DNA of 64,000 nucleotides from Porticoccaceae bacterium (GCA_018069525.1 JAGPUQ010000025.1:1-64000); one strand, 5' to 3'. Shown: positions 1 through 11,270, counted from the stretch's first letter. Numbers and translations are program-made. The notes: generated by a model from the sequence alone, not told the origin.

Positions 1-180
1 CCACAGGCACCAAACCACAGACACCAAACCACAGGCACCAAACCACAGACACCAAACCACAGGCACCAAACCACAGACACCAAACCACAGGCACCAAACC
101 ACAGACACCAAACCACAGACACCAAACCACAGACACCAAACCACAGACACCAAACCACAGACACCAAACCACAGACACAA
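1..180. repeat. 14-bp tandem array, 12 full units plus a partial
   Basis: Twelve consecutive 14-bp units of the form CCACAG[G/A]CACCAAA, then a truncated thirteenth. Position 7 alternates G,A,G,A,G,A,G,A and then stays A for the last units, so the left part is a 28-bp higher-order repeat and the right part a later 14-bp expansion. The array continues off the left edge. It runs directly into a hairpin terminator. There is no spacer structure and no reading frame of interest in it. It may be the 3' tail of an unseen plus-strand gene. Confidence 0.97.
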
Positions 181-212
181 AAAAGCCGACACCATAAGTG
201 TCGGCTTTCGTT
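180..212 (-). terminator. Rho-independent terminator after the crotonase gene
   Basis: An 11-bp perfect stem (AAAGCCGACAC at 182-192, GTGTCGGCTTT at 198-208) with a 5-nt loop. On the minus strand it is followed by a run of six T, so it ends leftward transcription from the crotonase gene. A weaker T-rich stretch on the plus strand may make it bidirectional. Confidence 0.88.
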
Positions 213-247
213 TTCATTACCTCTAGCCTTAAACCGGCTAGCACTAA

Positions 248-300
248 GCTCTATTAAAAAGTCCTATTACAAAGCTCTATTAAAGAGCTCCGTTAAAAAA
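248..300 (-). repeat. Stop-codon ladder after crotonase gene (13-bp units)
   Basis: On the minus strand, just after the crotonase stop (303-305), four units follow each other: TTTTTTAACGGAGC (14 nt), TCTTTAATAGAGC, TTTGTAATAGGAC and TTTTTAATAGAGC (13 nt each). Every unit carries TAA or TAATAG. Because 13 is not a multiple of 3, stops fall in every frame. A fifth, strongly decayed unit may extend to 235. Confidence 0.85.
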
Positions 301-302
301 CC

Positions 303-1112
303 CTATGAATTGCCTTTAGCAGAGGGAAACTTAGCTGGACGCTTTTCTCTTACCGAGGCAATACCTTCGGCGGCATCAGGAGTTAAGAAGCACTGCATTT
401 CCATACGCAGGGAGTCTTCAAAAATCGGTCGGGCCTGATGAATCCAGCCGTTCAGTGTGGTTTTAGTGCCGCGGATAGCGTGTTGTGCGCCGGCTGCCAG
501 TTGATCGGCGACGGCCATGGCTTTGGGTAGCACTTCTTCGCGTGGCACGCTCATGCTGACCAGGCCAACTCTGTCGGCTTCTTTGCCGTCGATAAATTCG
601 GCGGTCATCAGATAGTACTTCGCCTTCGCCATGCCACACAACAGCGGCCATACGATGGCGGCGTGATCACCTGCCCCCACACCGATTTTGACATGGCCGT
701 CGGTGAACTTAGCGGTTTCGGACATAATGCTGATGTCGGCCATCAGTGCGACCGCCAGGCCAGCACCCACTGCAACGCCATTAATGGCAGAAATAATCGG
801 TTTTTGCAGATCGAGCATGCGATAGACGATATCGGCGGCTTCTTTCTGAATGCGCTGCACGCCCTCAGGGTTGCCAACTACGCTGCCTACCCATTCCAGG
901 TCACCGCCGGCTGAAAACGCTTTGCCTGCACCGGTTACGACGACGACATTGGTTTCGTCATCATCGGCAACGGTGTCCCAAATTTTAGTCAGTTCCCAGT
1001 GCATACGCGCATTGGTGGCGTTCATAACCTCGGGGCGATTAAGGGTAATGACTAATACGCCGTTAGGTTTGTGTTCAAACAACAGGAATTCATAATCCGA
1101 ATAGTTCATCAT
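303..1112 (-). CDS. Enoyl-CoA hydratase/isomerase family protein (crotonase fold)
   Basis: A 269-residue crotonase-superfamily protein, the usual length. These enzymes act on acyl-CoA thioesters in the cytoplasm, and the oxyanion hole is visible as GKAFSAGGDL (about 63-72) and NGVAVGAGLAVAL (about 111-123). The stretch where classical hydratases carry a catalytic Glu reads TDGHVKIGVGAGDHA, so that Glu is absent and an Asp/His motif sits there. Plain 2-enoyl-CoA hydration is therefore doubtful; isomerase, hydrolase or another crotonase chemistry is possible. Two Met codons start the frame. It is followed by a degenerate repeat and a strong terminator. The upstream neighbour on the same strand is a CMD-family gene 57 bp away, perhaps co-transcribed. 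Confidence 0.9.
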   Translation of the reverse strand: MMNYSDYEFLLFEHKPNGVLVITLNRPEVMNATNARMHWELTKIWDTVADDDETNVVVVTGAGKAFSAGGDLEWVGSVVGNPEGVQRIQKEAADIVYRMLDLQKPIISAINGVAVGAGLAVALMADISIMSETAKFTDGHVKIGVGAGDHAAIVWPLLCGMAKAKYYLMTAEFIDGKEADRVGLVSMSVPREEVLPKAMAVADQLAAGAQHAIRGTKTTLNGWIHQARPIFEDSLRMEMQCFLTPDAAEGIASVREKRPAKFPSAKGNS

Positions 1113-1169
1113 TTTTCTCGCAGTGATTTAAAAGTTAATGGTTTAATAATTTAAAAAGATCGTAAAAAA

Positions 1170-1739
1170 TCAGGCTCGACGTACCAGCTCCGGATCGAGC
1201 TCCATACCTTCGTCGAGCTGTACGCCCAGGGTATTGAGGGCCATCGATACTAAATTATACTGGCCGACGGTAAACACGACGTCCATTAGCTGCTGGGTGT
1301 TGTAACTTTTCGACAAACCCGCCCAGGTAGCATTGGAGATAAACGCATCGGCGTGTAATTCGTCGGTGGCTTTGAGCAACAGGGCTTCCTGTTCGGTCCA
1401 GCCCTCGGCATCGGCACCTAGCTTAATGCGTTCCATTTCTGCATCGCTGAGATCGCACTCTCTGCCGATCACGACATGCTGCCCCCACTCGTACCCGGAC
1501 TTGCACAACCAGCCAATGCGCAAAATTAGAATCTCGCGCTCGCGCAACGAAATTTTCGACTTACCCATAATGTGATTGGCAAATACCAGCCAGCGCTTAC
1601 CCAGTTGCGGGTGATTGGCCAGGGTCTTAAAAATATTGAGGATGCGCCCGCCCATTTTGACTTCGCCAAAAATAGCGCGCTGCTCGTCGCTCCAATCTTC
1701 CGGCTGTACTGGCGGCACGCGGGGGGTTTGCATACGCAT
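1170..1739 (-). CDS. Carboxymuconolactone decarboxylase (CMD/AhpD-like) family protein
   Basis: A 189-residue all-helical CMD-superfamily protein. The family signature lies around 70-107: LREREILILRIG, then a Cys and EWGQHVVIGRECDLSDAEM, giving the conserved Glu/Cys/His constellation. There is no AhpD-type CxxC, so a peroxidase-reductase role is not supported. Family members include decarboxylases and hydroperoxide-handling enzymes, and the substrate cannot be read from sequence. It sits between greA and the crotonase on the same strand, which hints at a small catabolic unit tacked onto the greA end of the core cluster. Confidence 0.82.
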   Translation of the reverse strand: MRMQTPRVPPVQPEDWSDEQRAIFGEVKMGGRILNIFKTLANHPQLGKRWLVFANHIMGKSKISLREREILILRIGWLCKSGYEWGQHVVIGRECDLSDAEMERIKLGADAEGWTEQEALLLKATDELHADAFISNATWAGLSKSYNTQQLMDVVFTVGQYNLVSMALNTLGVQLDEGMELDPELVRRA

Positions 1740-1790
1740 AGTTATTTCCTCGACGAAGATTATTTAAATAGTATTGGGTGGAGTAAACCT

Positions 1791-2267
1791 TTAGATATAT
1801 TTGACGGCGTCGATTTCGTACTCGACCACGCCAGATGGCGTTTGCACCACGGCAACATCACCGATTTCTTTACCTATCAAGGCGCGGGCAATCGGCGACT
1901 GATAGGAAATTCTGTGCTCTTTCACATTAGCTTCATCGTCGCCAACAATTCGGTACACCACCTCTTCATCACTCTCTACATTAATCATGGTGACGGTGGA
2001 GCCGAAAATAACTTTTTCGCTCGGCGGAATTTTGCTGATATCGATAACCTGGGCATTGGCCAGCTTGCCTTCGATTTCCTGAATTCTACCCTCGGCAAAA
2101 CTCTGCTGGTCGCGGGCAGCATGGTACTCGGCATTTTCTTTAAGATCGCCGTGCGCACGCGCCTCGGCAATGGCCTGCACAATGCGCGGCCGATCGATTT
2201 TTTTTAACTGCTCAAGTTCGGCCCGTAAACGCGCTTCGCCCTCGACAGTCATTGGAACGTTACTCAC
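1791..2267 (-). CDS. greA: Transcription elongation factor GreA
   Basis: A 158-residue GreA of standard length. The N-terminal coiled coil carries the tip acidic residues in [16 protein letters not shown] (about 36-51), which insert into the RNA polymerase secondary channel and trigger cleavage of backtracked RNA. The C-terminal FKBP-like domain contains [14 protein letters not shown]. Its start overlaps the end of carB by 8 bp, so translation is probably coupled. carAB-greA is a conserved order in gammaproteobacteria. Confidence 0.97.
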   Translation of the reverse strand: MSNVPMTVEGEARLRAELEQLKKIDRPRIVQAIAEARAHGDLKENAEYHAARDQQSFAEGRIQEIEGKLANAQVIDISKIPPSEKVIFGSTVTMINVESDEEVVYRIVGDDEANVKEHRISYQSPIARALIGKEIGDVAVVQTPSGVVEYEIDAVKYI

Positions 2268-5200
2268 TAGTTAAATCTCCCTGCAATTCCTGCAAACTAC
2301 GCACGGTGCCGATGTTGCCCTCTGCGAGCGCGGTACAGACGGCGTTACCGCCAGCCAGGGTCGTAGTGTAATACACGCCGTTAGCTTCTGCGCTGGAACG
2401 AATCGTCGCCGAGTCGGCAATGGCTTTGCGCCCTTCGGTGGTGTTTACAATCAAACTGATTTTGCGATTTTTAATCATATCGACAATATGCGGGCGACCT
2501 TCGGCCACTTTATTGACGATCTCAACGTCGATTCCGGCATCGGCAATCAATTGCCCGGTACCGCGGGAACCAACCAGCTTAAAGCCCAGCTCCGACAAAC
2601 GCCGCGCCACATCGACCACACCGTGCTTGTCGCAGTCTCGCACACTGATAAACGCAGTGCCCGAACTTGGTATTTCATCACCGGCGCCCAACTGTGCTTT
2701 GGCATAGGCTTCGGCAAAGGTTACGCCGACACCCATTACTTCGCCGGTGGATTTCATTTCTGGGCCAAGAATCGGATCGAGGCCGGGGAATTTATTAAAC
2801 GGGAATACCGCTTCCTTAACACTAAAGTATTCGGGAATAATTTCCTCGGTAATACCCTGATCCTTCAAGCTAGTGCCCGCCATACAGCGCGCGGCTACTT
2901 TGGCTAGCGATACGCCGATGCACTTGGACACAAAAGGTATGGTGCGAGAAGCGCGCGGATTCACTTCAATGACATAAACTTTTTCGTCTTGCCAGGCGAG
3001 CTGAACATTCATCAAACCGACGACTTTCAGTTCGCGAGCCATGATCTTAACCACTTCGCGCATTTCGTCCTGCACCGCGGCGGGTAGACTATAGGGCGGC
3101 AAGGAACAGGCCGAATCACCGGAGTGAATACCGGCTTGCTCGATGTGTTCCATAATGGCGCCGACCACGACATCTTTACCGTCGGAAACCACATCAATGT
3201 CTACTTCAATAGCCGAGGATAAAAAGTAGTCGAGCAGTACCGGAGAATCTTCCGACACCAACACCGCTTCGCGCATATAGCGCCGCAACTCATCCTCGCC
3301 GTACACAATTTCCATGGCCCGACCACCCAACACATAGGATGGGCGCACCACCAGCGGATAGCCAATTTGTTCGGCCTTTTCCACCGCAGCGGCAACAGAA
3401 CGCACCGTGGCATTAGGTGGCTGTAGCAAACCGAGTTTTTCAATCATTTGCTGAAAGCGTTCGCGATCTTCCGCCTGATCAATGGCATCCGGGGTAGTAC
3501 CAATAATCGGCACCCCTGCGGCTTCCAGGGCGCGCGCTAATTTCAGTGGGGTCTGCCCACCAAACTGTACGATAACGCCTAAGGGTTTTTCCAGCGCGAT
3601 AATTTCGAGTACGTCTTCCAGTGTCACCGGCTCAAAGTAGAGTCGGTCGGAAGTGTCGTAGTCGGTGGAAACCGTCTCTGGATTACAGTTGACCATGATG
3701 GTCTCGTAACCGTCTTCGCTCATCGCCAGCGCGGCGTGAACACAGCAATAATCGAACTCAATGCCCTGACCAATACGGTTAGGCCCGCCACCGAGCACCA
3801 GAATTTTCTGTCGATCCGTGGGCTCCGCTTCGCATTCTTCCTCGTAGGTGGAATACATATAGGCCGTGCTGGTGGAAAATTCAGCGGCGCAGGTATCGAC
3901 GCGTTTATAAACCGGGCGAATATTTAATTCGTGCCGCCGGGCGCGAAAAACCTGTTCGGACACACCGAGCAATTCGCCCAGGCGCTGATCGGAGAAACCT
4001 TTTTGCTTAAGTCGATATAGCGCGTCGCGATCCAGTGCATCGAGACCGGTGCCAATCAAAGCGGTTTCTTGCTGAATTAAATCTTCAATTTGCGCGAGGA
4101 ACCAATGGTCAATCGCGGTACTGGCGTGAATTTCGTCTCGACTGATACCTGCACGAAACGCGTCGGCGACATACCAAATACGCTCGCTGCCGGTGGATGC
4201 GAGTTCCTCGTGTATCTTGGCCATACCCGCTTTGGTGCTGATATCCACCATGGGATCAAAACCACTGACGCCGACTTCTAAGCCGCGCAGGGCTTTCTGC
4301 AGCGACTCTTGAAAAGTGCGCCCAATCGCCATCACCTCGCCCACCGATTTCATTTGCGTGGTGAGCAGTGCGTTAACCCCGGTAAATTTCTCGAAGGCGA
4401 AACGCGGAATTTTAGTTACTACGTAATCGATACTGGGTTCAAACGATGCCGGAGTAGCGCCACCGGTGATGTCGTTTTGCAGTTCGTCGAGGGTATAACC
4501 CACGGCGAGTTTGGCCGCCACTTTGGCGATGGGGAAACCGGTCGCCTTAGACGCCAATGCTGAAGAACGAGACACCCGTGGGTTCATCTCGATCACCACT
4601 AAACGCCCGTCTTTTGGGTTCACCGCAAACTGTACATTGGAACCACCCGTTTCCACGCCAATTTCTCGCAGCACGGCGAGGGAAGCGTCGCGCATGATCT
4701 GATATTCCTTATCAGTCAAAGTTTGCGCGGGGGCGACAGTAATGGAGTCGCCGGTGTGAATGCCCATGGGATCTAGATTTTCGATGGCACAAATAATAAT
4801 GCAGTTGTCTTTTTTGTCCCGCACCACTTCCATTTCATACTCTTTCCAACCGATGAGAGACTCGTCGATGAGTAGTTCTTTGGTAGGCGATAAATCAAAA
4901 CCGCGACGGCAAATTTCGTCGAACTCTTCCCGATTGTAGGCAATGCCGCCGCCGGAGCCACCCATGGTAAACGAGGGCCGAATAATGCAGGGAAAGCCGA
5001 AGCGATCCGGCGCTTGCTGCGCCTCTTCCATGCTGTGTACGATCACCGAACTCGCGGTACCCAGCCCAATGGACTTCATAGCTTTGTCGAAGCGTTCGCG
5101 ATCTTCGGCCTTGTCGATGGCATCCTGAGTCGCGCCAATCATTTCGACACCGAATTTTTCCAGCACGCCTTCGCGAGCCAGGTCGAGCGCGCAATTAAGT

Positions 5201-5484
5201 GCGGTCTGGCCACCCATGGTCGGCAGCAGCGCGTCGGGACGCTCTTTCTCAATAATCGCCGCCACGGTGCGCCACTCTACGGGTTCAATGTAGGTGGCGT
5301 CGGCCATATCCGGGTCGGTCATGATGGTGGCCGGGTTGGAATTCACCAACACAACTCGGTAGCCTTCTTCGCGCAAGGCTTTACAGGCTTGTGCGCCGGA
5401 GTAATCAAACTCGCAGGCCTGACCGATAACAATAGGCCCGGCGCCAATAATCAGAATGCTGTGAATGTCGTCTCTTTTTGGCAT
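2260..5484 (-). CDS. carB: Carbamoyl-phosphate synthase large subunit
   Basis: 1074 residues, essentially the E. coli length. It makes carbamoyl phosphate from bicarbonate, ATP and glutamine-derived ammonia for pyrimidines and arginine. Two homologous ATP-grasp halves are visible, each with a glycine-rich start ([20 protein letters not shown] near residue 11; [16 protein letters not shown] near 560) and [11 protein letters not shown] / [11 protein letters not shown] loops, followed by an MGS-like allosteric domain at the C terminus. It lies 2 bp after carA and overlaps greA, forming carA-carB-greA on the minus strand. Confidence 0.99.
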   Translation of the reverse strand: MPKRDDIHSILIIGAGPIVIGQACEFDYSGAQACKALREEGYRVVLVNSNPATIMTDPDMADATYIEPVEWRTVAAIIEKERPDALLPTMGGQTALNCALDLAREGVLEKFGVEMIGATQDAIDKAEDRERFDKAMKSIGLGTASSVIVHSMEEAQQAPDRFGFPCIIRPSFTMGGSGGGIAYNREEFDEICRRGFDLSPTKELLIDESLIGWKEYEMEVVRDKKDNCIIICAIENLDPMGIHTGDSITVAPAQTLTDKEYQIMRDASLAVLREIGVETGGSNVQFAVNPKDGRLVVIEMNPRVSRSSALASKATGFPIAKVAAKLAVGYTLDELQNDITGGATPASFEPSIDYVVTKIPRFAFEKFTGVNALLTTQMKSVGEVMAIGRTFQESLQKALRGLEVGVSGFDPMVDISTKAGMAKIHEELASTGSERIWYVADAFRAGISRDEIHASTAIDHWFLAQIEDLIQQETALIGTGLDALDRDALYRLKQKGFSDQRLGELLGVSEQVFRARRHELNIRPVYKRVDTCAAEFSTSTAYMYSTYEEECEAEPTDRQKILVLGGGPNRIGQGIEFDYCCVHAALAMSEDGYETIMVNCNPETVSTDYDTSDRLYFEPVTLEDVLEIIALEKPLGVIVQFGGQTPLKLARALEAAGVPIIGTTPDAIDQAEDRERFQQMIEKLGLLQPPNATVRSVAAAVEKAEQIGYPLVVRPSYVLGGRAMEIVYGEDELRRYMREAVLVSEDSPVLLDYFLSSAIEVDIDVVSDGKDVVVGAIMEHIEQAGIHSGDSACSLPPYSLPAAVQDEMREVVKIMARELKVVGLMNVQLAWQDEKVYVIEVNPRASRTIPFVSKCIGVSLAKVAARCMAGTSLKDQGITEEIIPEYFSVKEAVFPFNKFPGLDPILGPEMKSTGEVMGVGVTFAEAYAKAQLGAGDEIPSSGTAFISVRDCDKHGVVDVARRLSELGFKLVGSRGTGQLIADAGIDVEIVNKVAEGRPHIVDMIKNRKISLIVNTTEGRKAIADSATIRSSAEANGVYYTTTLAGGNAVCTALAEGNIGTVRSLQELQGDLTSE

Positions 5485-5486
5485 GC

Positions 5487-6653
5487 TTACCTGGCCCGCT
5501 TTGCTGTTTGGGCTTGCGCCATCAGTTCAATAAAATGATCAAATAAGGGCGCTGCATCCTGCGGCCCCGGACTCGCTTCGGGATGCCCCTGAAAACTAAA
5601 CGCGGGTTTGTCCGTGCGCCGAATACCTTGCAGCGAACCATCAAACAATGATCGATGCGTAGCGCGCAGAGTATCCGGCAAGGTGGTTTCGTCTACCGCA
5701 AACCCGTGGTTTTGACTGGTAATCATCACCACGCCAGAGTCGAGCACCTGTACCGGGTGATTCGCGCCGTGATGACCGAACTTCATTTTTTCGGTGCGCG
5801 CCCCTGAGGCCAGCGCCAACAACTGGTGGCCCAGGCAGATGCCAAACAGCGGCATATCCGCAGCCAGCAACTCGGTAATGGCGGTGATGGCGTAGTCGCA
5901 GGGTTCCGGATCGCCGGGGCCGTTGGACAAAAATACGCCGTCCGGCTTCATGGCCAGCACTTCGGCTGCGGGGGTTTGTGCGGGTACCACGGTGAGTTCG
6001 CAGCCGCGATCCACTAACAAACGCAAGATATTGCGCTTTACGCCGTAATCGTAGGCGACAACTTTGTACTCGCCTTTCGACTCTGCGTCGCGATGGCCTT
6101 CACCGAGCACCCAGCTCTGGCTCGTCCAGTTATAGCTTTCGGTCGTGCTCACTTCTTTGGCCAGGTCTAAACCCTGTAAGCCTGCAAAGCTGCGCGCTGC
6201 GGCCAGGGCTTGCTCTTCGTCAAGCGCCTGCGAACCCGCCATCAGGCAGCCGCTTTGTGCGCCCTTCTCGCGCAAAATTCGGGTTAATTTACGGGTATCG
6301 ATGTCGGCGATGGCGACAATGTTGTGTCGCTTGAGGTAGGTGTCGAGGGCTTCTTCGCTTCGAAAGTTACTCAGCAACAGAGGGTAATCGCGAATCACCA
6401 GGCCTGCGGCATGGACGGACGAGGACTCTTCGTCCTCGGCGTTTACGCCCACATTACCAATGTGCGGATAGGTGAGCGTAACGATTTGACGTGAATAGGA
6501 GGGATCGGTGAGGATTTCCTGATAACCAGTGAGCGCCGTATTGAACACCACCTCCCCCGTGGACAGGCCTTCGGCCCCAATGGAGGTACCGCGAAAAAGT
6601 GTGCCATCAGCGAGTGCCAATAAGGCGGGCTGACGACGAGTTTGGGCGCTCAA
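5487..6653 (-). CDS. carA: Carbamoyl-phosphate synthase small (glutaminase) subunit
   Basis: 388 residues. The N-terminal CPSase_sm domain is followed by a class I glutamine amidotransferase with nucleophile motif [15 protein letters not shown] (about 265-280) and the His/Glu in GHPEASPGP (about 352-360). It supplies ammonia to CarB. The start codon is TTG (6651-6653), preceded by AGGAGA at good spacing. As I recall, E. coli carA also starts with UUG, so this may be a conserved feature. Nothing indicates which regulator acts on the leader. Confidence 0.98.
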   Translation of the reverse strand: MSAQTRRQPALLALADGTLFRGTSIGAEGLSTGEVVFNTALTGYQEILTDPSYSRQIVTLTYPHIGNVGVNAEDEESSSVHAAGLVIRDYPLLLSNFRSEEALDTYLKRHNIVAIADIDTRKLTRILREKGAQSGCLMAGSQALDEEQALAAARSFAGLQGLDLAKEVSTTESYNWTSQSWVLGEGHRDAESKGEYKVVAYDYGVKRNILRLLVDRGCELTVVPAQTPAAEVLAMKPDGVFLSNGPGDPEPCDYAITAITELLAADMPLFGICLGHQLLALASGARTEKMKFGHHGANHPVQVLDSGVVMITSQNHGFAVDETTLPDTLRATHRSLFDGSLQGIRRTDKPAFSFQGHPEASPGPQDAAPLFDHFIELMAQAQTAKRAR

Positions 6654-6690
6654 ACTGTTCTCCTGTCTAGTTATAATCCGCTCAGGCGGC

Positions 6691-6737
6691 TTACGTGTCT
6701 TACCTGTACCAGCCTTACCGGTGCCTGTCTTACTGGT
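6691..6737. repeat. Degenerate 15-bp repeat in the dapB-carA intergenic region
   Basis: Read on the minus strand, ACCAGTAAGACAGGC (6723-6737) and ACCGGTAAGGCTGGT (6708-6722) are followed by a shorter ACAGGTAAGAC (6697-6707) and ACGTAA. Each holds GTAAG. The 378-bp gap 6654-7031 contains this repeat, the dapB terminator and no convincing gene. The same ACCGGTAA core appears in the repeat after dnaK. Confidence 0.7.
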
Positions 6738-6844
6738 GCTAGCACGGTCGGAATCAAGACGCCGGCCAGGCGCTTCCGTAAATCATTCTGTATGGGCTTT
6801 ATATGTACCGGAAAGATCCGCCGACGATTCTGGAAGAAATTCGT

Positions 6845-6880
6845 AAAAAAGCGAGATGAAACCTGTGTCTCATCTCGCTA
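6845..6880 (-). terminator. Rho-independent terminator after dapB
   Basis: A 10-bp perfect stem, AGCGAGATGA (6850-6859) with TCATCTCGCT (6870-6879). On the minus strand it is followed by six T. It separates dapB from the carAB unit. A T-run further out on the plus strand could give weak bidirectional activity. Confidence 0.88.
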
Positions 6881-7031
6881 CGAATTTGTTTTTTGTGGTC
6901 GCCGATTCAGGCTCTCCGATTGATAGAAACCTGAGCGGAAATTTTAGGGTAAGGGGGCTACTCTGTCCAGTGAAATCGCAGTTTCGAGGCCAATTAAGTC
7001 GCACTTTGACCCGGCTACTGTGAAGCAGGCG

Positions 7032-7874
<843 letters not shown>

Positions 7875-7954
7875 TTAATCAAAGCCTTAAGCCAGCGCAA
7901 AGCGAACTGAGCTAGGCTGGTCTGGTCAATATAAATCGGTCGACGCAAACGAGC

Positions 7955-9058
7955 TTATCGTGAAAAGCCATCAACGAATTTTTTAGCAGCATCAAACCAG
8001 GAAGTCTTACGTGGCGAGTGCTTGCCACTTTCCAGGGTTTGCTGAAATTTCCGCAACAGGTCTTTTTGTTCGCTGGTTAATTTAACCGGGGTTTCCACCG
8101 CGACGCGACACAACAAATCTCCGGGCGAGCCACCGCGCACGGGCACCACACCCTTGCCGCGCATGCGGAACAGTTTTCCGGTTTGCGTTTCCGCAGGAAT
8201 TTTTAACTTAACCCGGCCCTCGAGCGTCGGCACTTCCAGCTCCCCACCCAACGCTGCATCGGCAACGGAGATAGGCACTTCGCAGTACAAATTAGAGCCG
8301 TCGCGCTGAAAAATCGCGTGATCTCGCATCACTACCTGAACATAAAGGTCGCCCGCCTGACCGCCTTCCGGCCCAGCTTCGCCCTCTCCGGTCAAGCGAA
8401 TACGATCGCCAGTATCGACGCCCGCAGGTACTTTTACCGACAGTGTTTTAGTTTCTTCGACCCGGCCCTGCCCATAACAGGAATTACAGGGTTCGGTAAT
8501 CATCTTGCCGCGACCACGGCAGGTAGGGCAGGCTTGCTCCACCGCAAAAAAGCCCTGGGAACGTCTAATTTTTCCCGCTCCCTCACAGGTGGTACAGGTA
8601 ATCGGCGATGTACCCTTGCGCGCGCCGCTGCCGGAACACTCCTTACAGGCAGTGAGAGTCGGCACTTTAATCTTGATGGTTTTGCCTTTAGCGGCATCCT
8701 CGAGGTCAAGCTCCAGGTCGTAGCGCAAGTCCGAACCACGGGGTGGCCCGGCTCTACGACCGCCACCAAAAATATCGCCAAATACGTCGCCGAACACGTC
8801 GCTGAAGCCGGCACTCCCGCCGCCAGCATTCCCGTTCACGCCAGCATGGCCATATTGATCGTAGGCCTGGCGTTTTTCCTGATCGGAAAGCACCTCGTAA
8901 GCTTCGGTAGCTTCTTTAAAGCGCTCCATGGCCTCCGGGTTATCTGGGTTGCGATCCGGATGATCTTTCATCGCGATACGGCGATAGGCCTTTTTTACAA
9001 CAGACTCTTCCGCGCCGCGCTCGACCCCCAGTATTTCGTAATAATCCCGCTTTGCCAT
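7955..9058 (-). CDS. dnaJ: Chaperone protein DnaJ (Hsp40)
   Basis: 367 residues with the full type I layout. The J domain (about 1-70) has the HPD triad in [11 protein letters not shown], then a Gly/Phe-rich linker (about 75-105), then a zinc domain with four CxxCxGxG motifs ([32 protein letters not shown], about 137-205), then the substrate-binding C-terminal domains. It stimulates DnaK ATPase and delivers unfolded clients. A strong terminator lies between dnaK and dnaJ, so dnaJ probably depends on read-through or a weak promoter. The only Shine-Dalgarno-like stretch (AAGG) lies unusually close to the ATG. Confidence 0.99.
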   Translation of the reverse strand: MAKRDYYEILGVERGAEESVVKKAYRRIAMKDHPDRNPDNPEAMERFKEATEAYEVLSDQEKRQAYDQYGHAGVNGNAGGGSAGFSDVFGDVFGDIFGGGRRAGPPRGSDLRYDLELDLEDAAKGKTIKIKVPTLTACKECSGSGARKGTSPITCTTCEGAGKIRRSQGFFAVEQACPTCRGRGKMITEPCNSCYGQGRVEETKTLSVKVPAGVDTGDRIRLTGEGEAGPEGGQAGDLYVQVVMRDHAIFQRDGSNLYCEVPISVADAALGGELEVPTLEGRVKLKIPAETQTGKLFRMRGKGVVPVRGGSPGDLLCRVAVETPVKLTSEQKDLLRKFQQTLESGKHSPRKTSWFDAAKKFVDGFSR

Positions 9059-9103
9059 AACCTTGTTCGCTTACAATAATTTATTGTGTATTTTTAAATT
9101 GCA

Positions 9104-9131
9104 AAAACGCAGGTGCGAACACCTGCGTTTT
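9104..9131 (-). terminator. Terminator between dnaK and dnaJ
   Basis: A 12-bp perfect stem (AAAACGCAGGTG 9104-9115; CACCTGCGTTTT 9120-9131) around a 4-nt loop that reads TTCG on the minus strand, the very stable tetraloop. It is followed by T-rich sequence. It would trim dnaJ expression relative to dnaK. Confidence 0.88.
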
Positions 9132-9143
9132 ATACTTTCAGCA

Positions 9144-9203
9144 ACTCTTGCCGATTTAGTTACCGGTTTGCTTACCGGCTGACTTGCTAGCTTACTTGCC
9201 AGC
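9144..9203 (-). repeat. Stop-codon ladder at the dnaK 3' end (12-bp units)
   Basis: Starting inside the last dnaK codons, minus-strand units of 12 bp follow one another: GCTGGCAAGTAA (contains the true stop), GCTAGCAAGTCA, GCCGGTAAGCAA, ACCGGTAACTAA, and a decayed fifth, ATCGGCAAGAGT. Because 12 is a multiple of 3, read-through of the stop would add about 11 residues repeating the SAGK theme before the next in-frame TAA. Confidence 0.85.
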
Positions 9204-11126
9204 AGAGCCGCTTTCGGAATCGTCTACTTCTTCAAATTCCGCATCGACAACATCTTCACCACCGGCTTCTGCCGAGGCAGCTTCAGCCTGCTCGGCTTGC
9301 TCTGCCTGCTGCGCATAGAGCTTTTGGGCCAGTGCAGCCGATGCTTCCGACAGTGCGTTAGACGCCGTATCAATGGCATCTTTATCGTCGCCCTTCAGAG
9401 CTTCTTCAACGCCGGCGATACCGCTTTCAATGGCCTGCTTTTCTTCGTCGCTGGCTTTATCACCGGCTTCGTCGAGAGTTTTACGCGCGGCGTGAGCCAG
9501 ACCGTCGGCCTGGTTGCGCGTCTGTACCATTTCCTCAAACTTGAGATCGGCCTCGGCGTTAGCTTCGGCATCTTTCACCATGGTCTCGACTTCTTCATCG
9601 CTCAAACCCGAGGACGCTTTAATTACAATGGATTGCTCTTTGCCGGTCGCCTGATCTTTCGCCGACACGTTAAGAATGCCGTTGGCATCGATGTCAAAAG
9701 ACACTTCAATTTGCGGCAGACCGCGCGGGGCAGGCGGAATATCCGCGAGATCAAAACGACCCAGCGATTTATTCTGTGCGGCTTGCTTGCGCTCACCCTG
9801 TACCACGTGAATGGTTACTGCTGTCTGATTGTCGTCAGCGGTCGAGAAGGTCTGTGATTTTTTGGTGGGGATCGTGGTGTTTTTCTCGATCAAAGGCGTC
9901 GCTACGCCACCCATGGTTTCAATACCCAAAGATAGCGGAGTTACGTCGAGCAACAGTACGTCGGTAACGTCGCCAGAAAGTACGGCACCCTGAATCGCTG
10001 CACCTACCGCAACGGCTTCGTCGGGATTCACGTCCTTGCGTGGCTCCTTACCAAAAAAGTCGGTCACGCTGCGCTGCACTAAAGGCATGCGCGTTTGGCC
10101 ACCGACCAAAATAACTTCGTCAATTTCACTGGCCGATTTACCGGCATCCTTGAGTGCAATTTTAACCGGCTCCAAAGATCGAGTGACCAGGCTTTCGACC
10201 AGCGACTCTAACTTGGCCTGAGTTAACTTAACGACCAAATGCTTCGGCCCAGTCGCATCGGCAGTGATATAGGGCAAATTCACTTCGGTTTGCTGACTGG
10301 AAGACAGTTCGATTTTGGCTTTTTCAGCGGCCTCTTTCAGACGCTGCATCGCCAGGGGATCGCCCTTCAGATCAATGCTGCTTTCGGACTTAAACTGCTC
10401 TGCCAGATAATTGATCAGGCACAGGTCGAAATCCTCACCACCGAGGAAGGTGTCGCCGTTGGTAGACAGCACTTCGAACTGAACTTCGCCATCGACGTCG
10501 GCAATTTCAATAATGGAAATATCAAACGTACCACCACCGAGGTCATACACCGCAACGACACTATCGCCCTTAACGGCTTTATCCATACCGTAGGCCAGCG
10601 CTGCCGCCGTTGGCTCGTTGATAATACGTTTTACTTCCAGGCCCGCGATGCGGCCGGCATCTTTGGTGGCCTGACGCTGGGAGTCATTAAAATAAGCCGG
10701 CACGGTAATGACCGCTTCAGTGACCGTTTCACCGAGATAATCCTCGGCGGTCTTTTTCATTTTCTTCAATACTTCAGCAGAAATTTGGGGTGGTGCTTTT
10801 TTATCGCCTTTGACTTCGATCCAGGCATCGCCGTTGTCGGCCTTAACGATTTTGTAGGGCACCATGGTGATGTCCTTCTGCACGACGTCATCTTCAAAGC
10901 GCCGGCCAACCAGGCGCTTAACCGCATACAGCGTATTGTGGGGATTGGTGACAGCCTGACGCTTGGCGGCCTGGCCAACCAGAATTTCACCATCCTCGGA
11001 ATAGGCCACGATCGAAGGCGTAGTACGTCCGCCCTCTGAATTTTCGATAACCTTGGCTTTGTCGCCCTCCATCACAGCCACACAAGAATTGGTGGTGCCG
11101 AGGTCAATGCCGATAATCTTACCCAT
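9192..11126 (-). CDS. dnaK: Chaperone protein DnaK (Hsp70)
   Basis: 644 residues. The N-terminal ATPase has phosphate-binding loop [14 protein letters not shown] at 4-17 and the YDLGGGTFD motif near 198. The substrate-binding domain and lid follow, with an acidic tail containing [13 protein letters not shown]. It folds and protects nascent and damaged proteins with DnaJ and GrpE in the cytoplasm. It is downstream of grpE with a 144-bp gap holding a second sigma-32-like promoter. Its 3' end runs into the 12-bp ladder and the terminator before dnaJ. Confidence 0.99.
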   Translation of the reverse strand: MGKIIGIDLGTTNSCVAVMEGDKAKVIENSEGGRTTPSIVAYSEDGEILVGQAAKRQAVTNPHNTLYAVKRLVGRRFEDDVVQKDITMVPYKIVKADNGDAWIEVKGDKKAPPQISAEVLKKMKKTAEDYLGETVTEAVITVPAYFNDSQRQATKDAGRIAGLEVKRIINEPTAAALAYGMDKAVKGDSVVAVYDLGGGTFDISIIEIADVDGEVQFEVLSTNGDTFLGGEDFDLCLINYLAEQFKSESSIDLKGDPLAMQRLKEAAEKAKIELSSSQQTEVNLPYITADATGPKHLVVKLTQAKLESLVESLVTRSLEPVKIALKDAGKSASEIDEVILVGGQTRMPLVQRSVTDFFGKEPRKDVNPDEAVAVGAAIQGAVLSGDVTDVLLLDVTPLSLGIETMGGVATPLIEKNTTIPTKKSQTFSTADDNQTAVTIHVVQGERKQAAQNKSLGRFDLADIPPAPRGLPQIEVSFDIDANGILNVSAKDQATGKEQSIVIKASSGLSDEEVETMVKDAEANAEADLKFEEMVQTRNQADGLAHAARKTLDEAGDKASDEEKQAIESGIAGVEEALKGDDKDAIDTASNALSEASAALAQKLYAQQAEQAEQAEAASAEAGGEDVVDAEFEEVDDSESGSAGK

Positions 11127-11181
11127 ATCACTTATCTCCTAACTGAAACTTTTACGGTGTTAAATGCTGTTCTTGCGCCTT

Positions 11182-11210
11182 ATATTTGGCTGGTACACCG
11201 GGATTTCAAC
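11182..11210 (-). promoter_or_regulatory. Candidate sigma-32 promoter for dnaK
   Basis: Minus strand: GTTGAAA (11204-11210), 14-bp spacer, CCAAATAT (11182-11189). The heat-shock consensus I use is CTTGAAA and CCCCATNT. The fit is 6 of 7 in the -35 element and good but imperfect at -10. The position, about 55-85 bp upstream of the dnaK start, is right. Confidence 0.6.
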
Positions 11211-11270
11211 CCTGTTCGGGTCGGTTTACCGGGGTTTTATTCACCTATCTCTAAGCTATCTTGACCTAAG

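Noticed and set aside
1-180. CRISPR-like repeat array
   Set aside because: Units are 14 bp with no variable spacers, so it is a plain tandem repeat.
6803-6859. An 18-codon frame starting MYRKDPPTILEE
   Set aside because: It looks protein-like but has no ribosome site and ends inside the dapB terminator stem; too short to support.
10239-11039. A 266-codon open frame antisense to dnaK
   Set aside because: It is a composition shadow of dnaK, a well-known artefact; no ribosome site and no family resemblance. The same holds for long frames antisense to carB, dnaJ, recN and the PKD-repeat gene.
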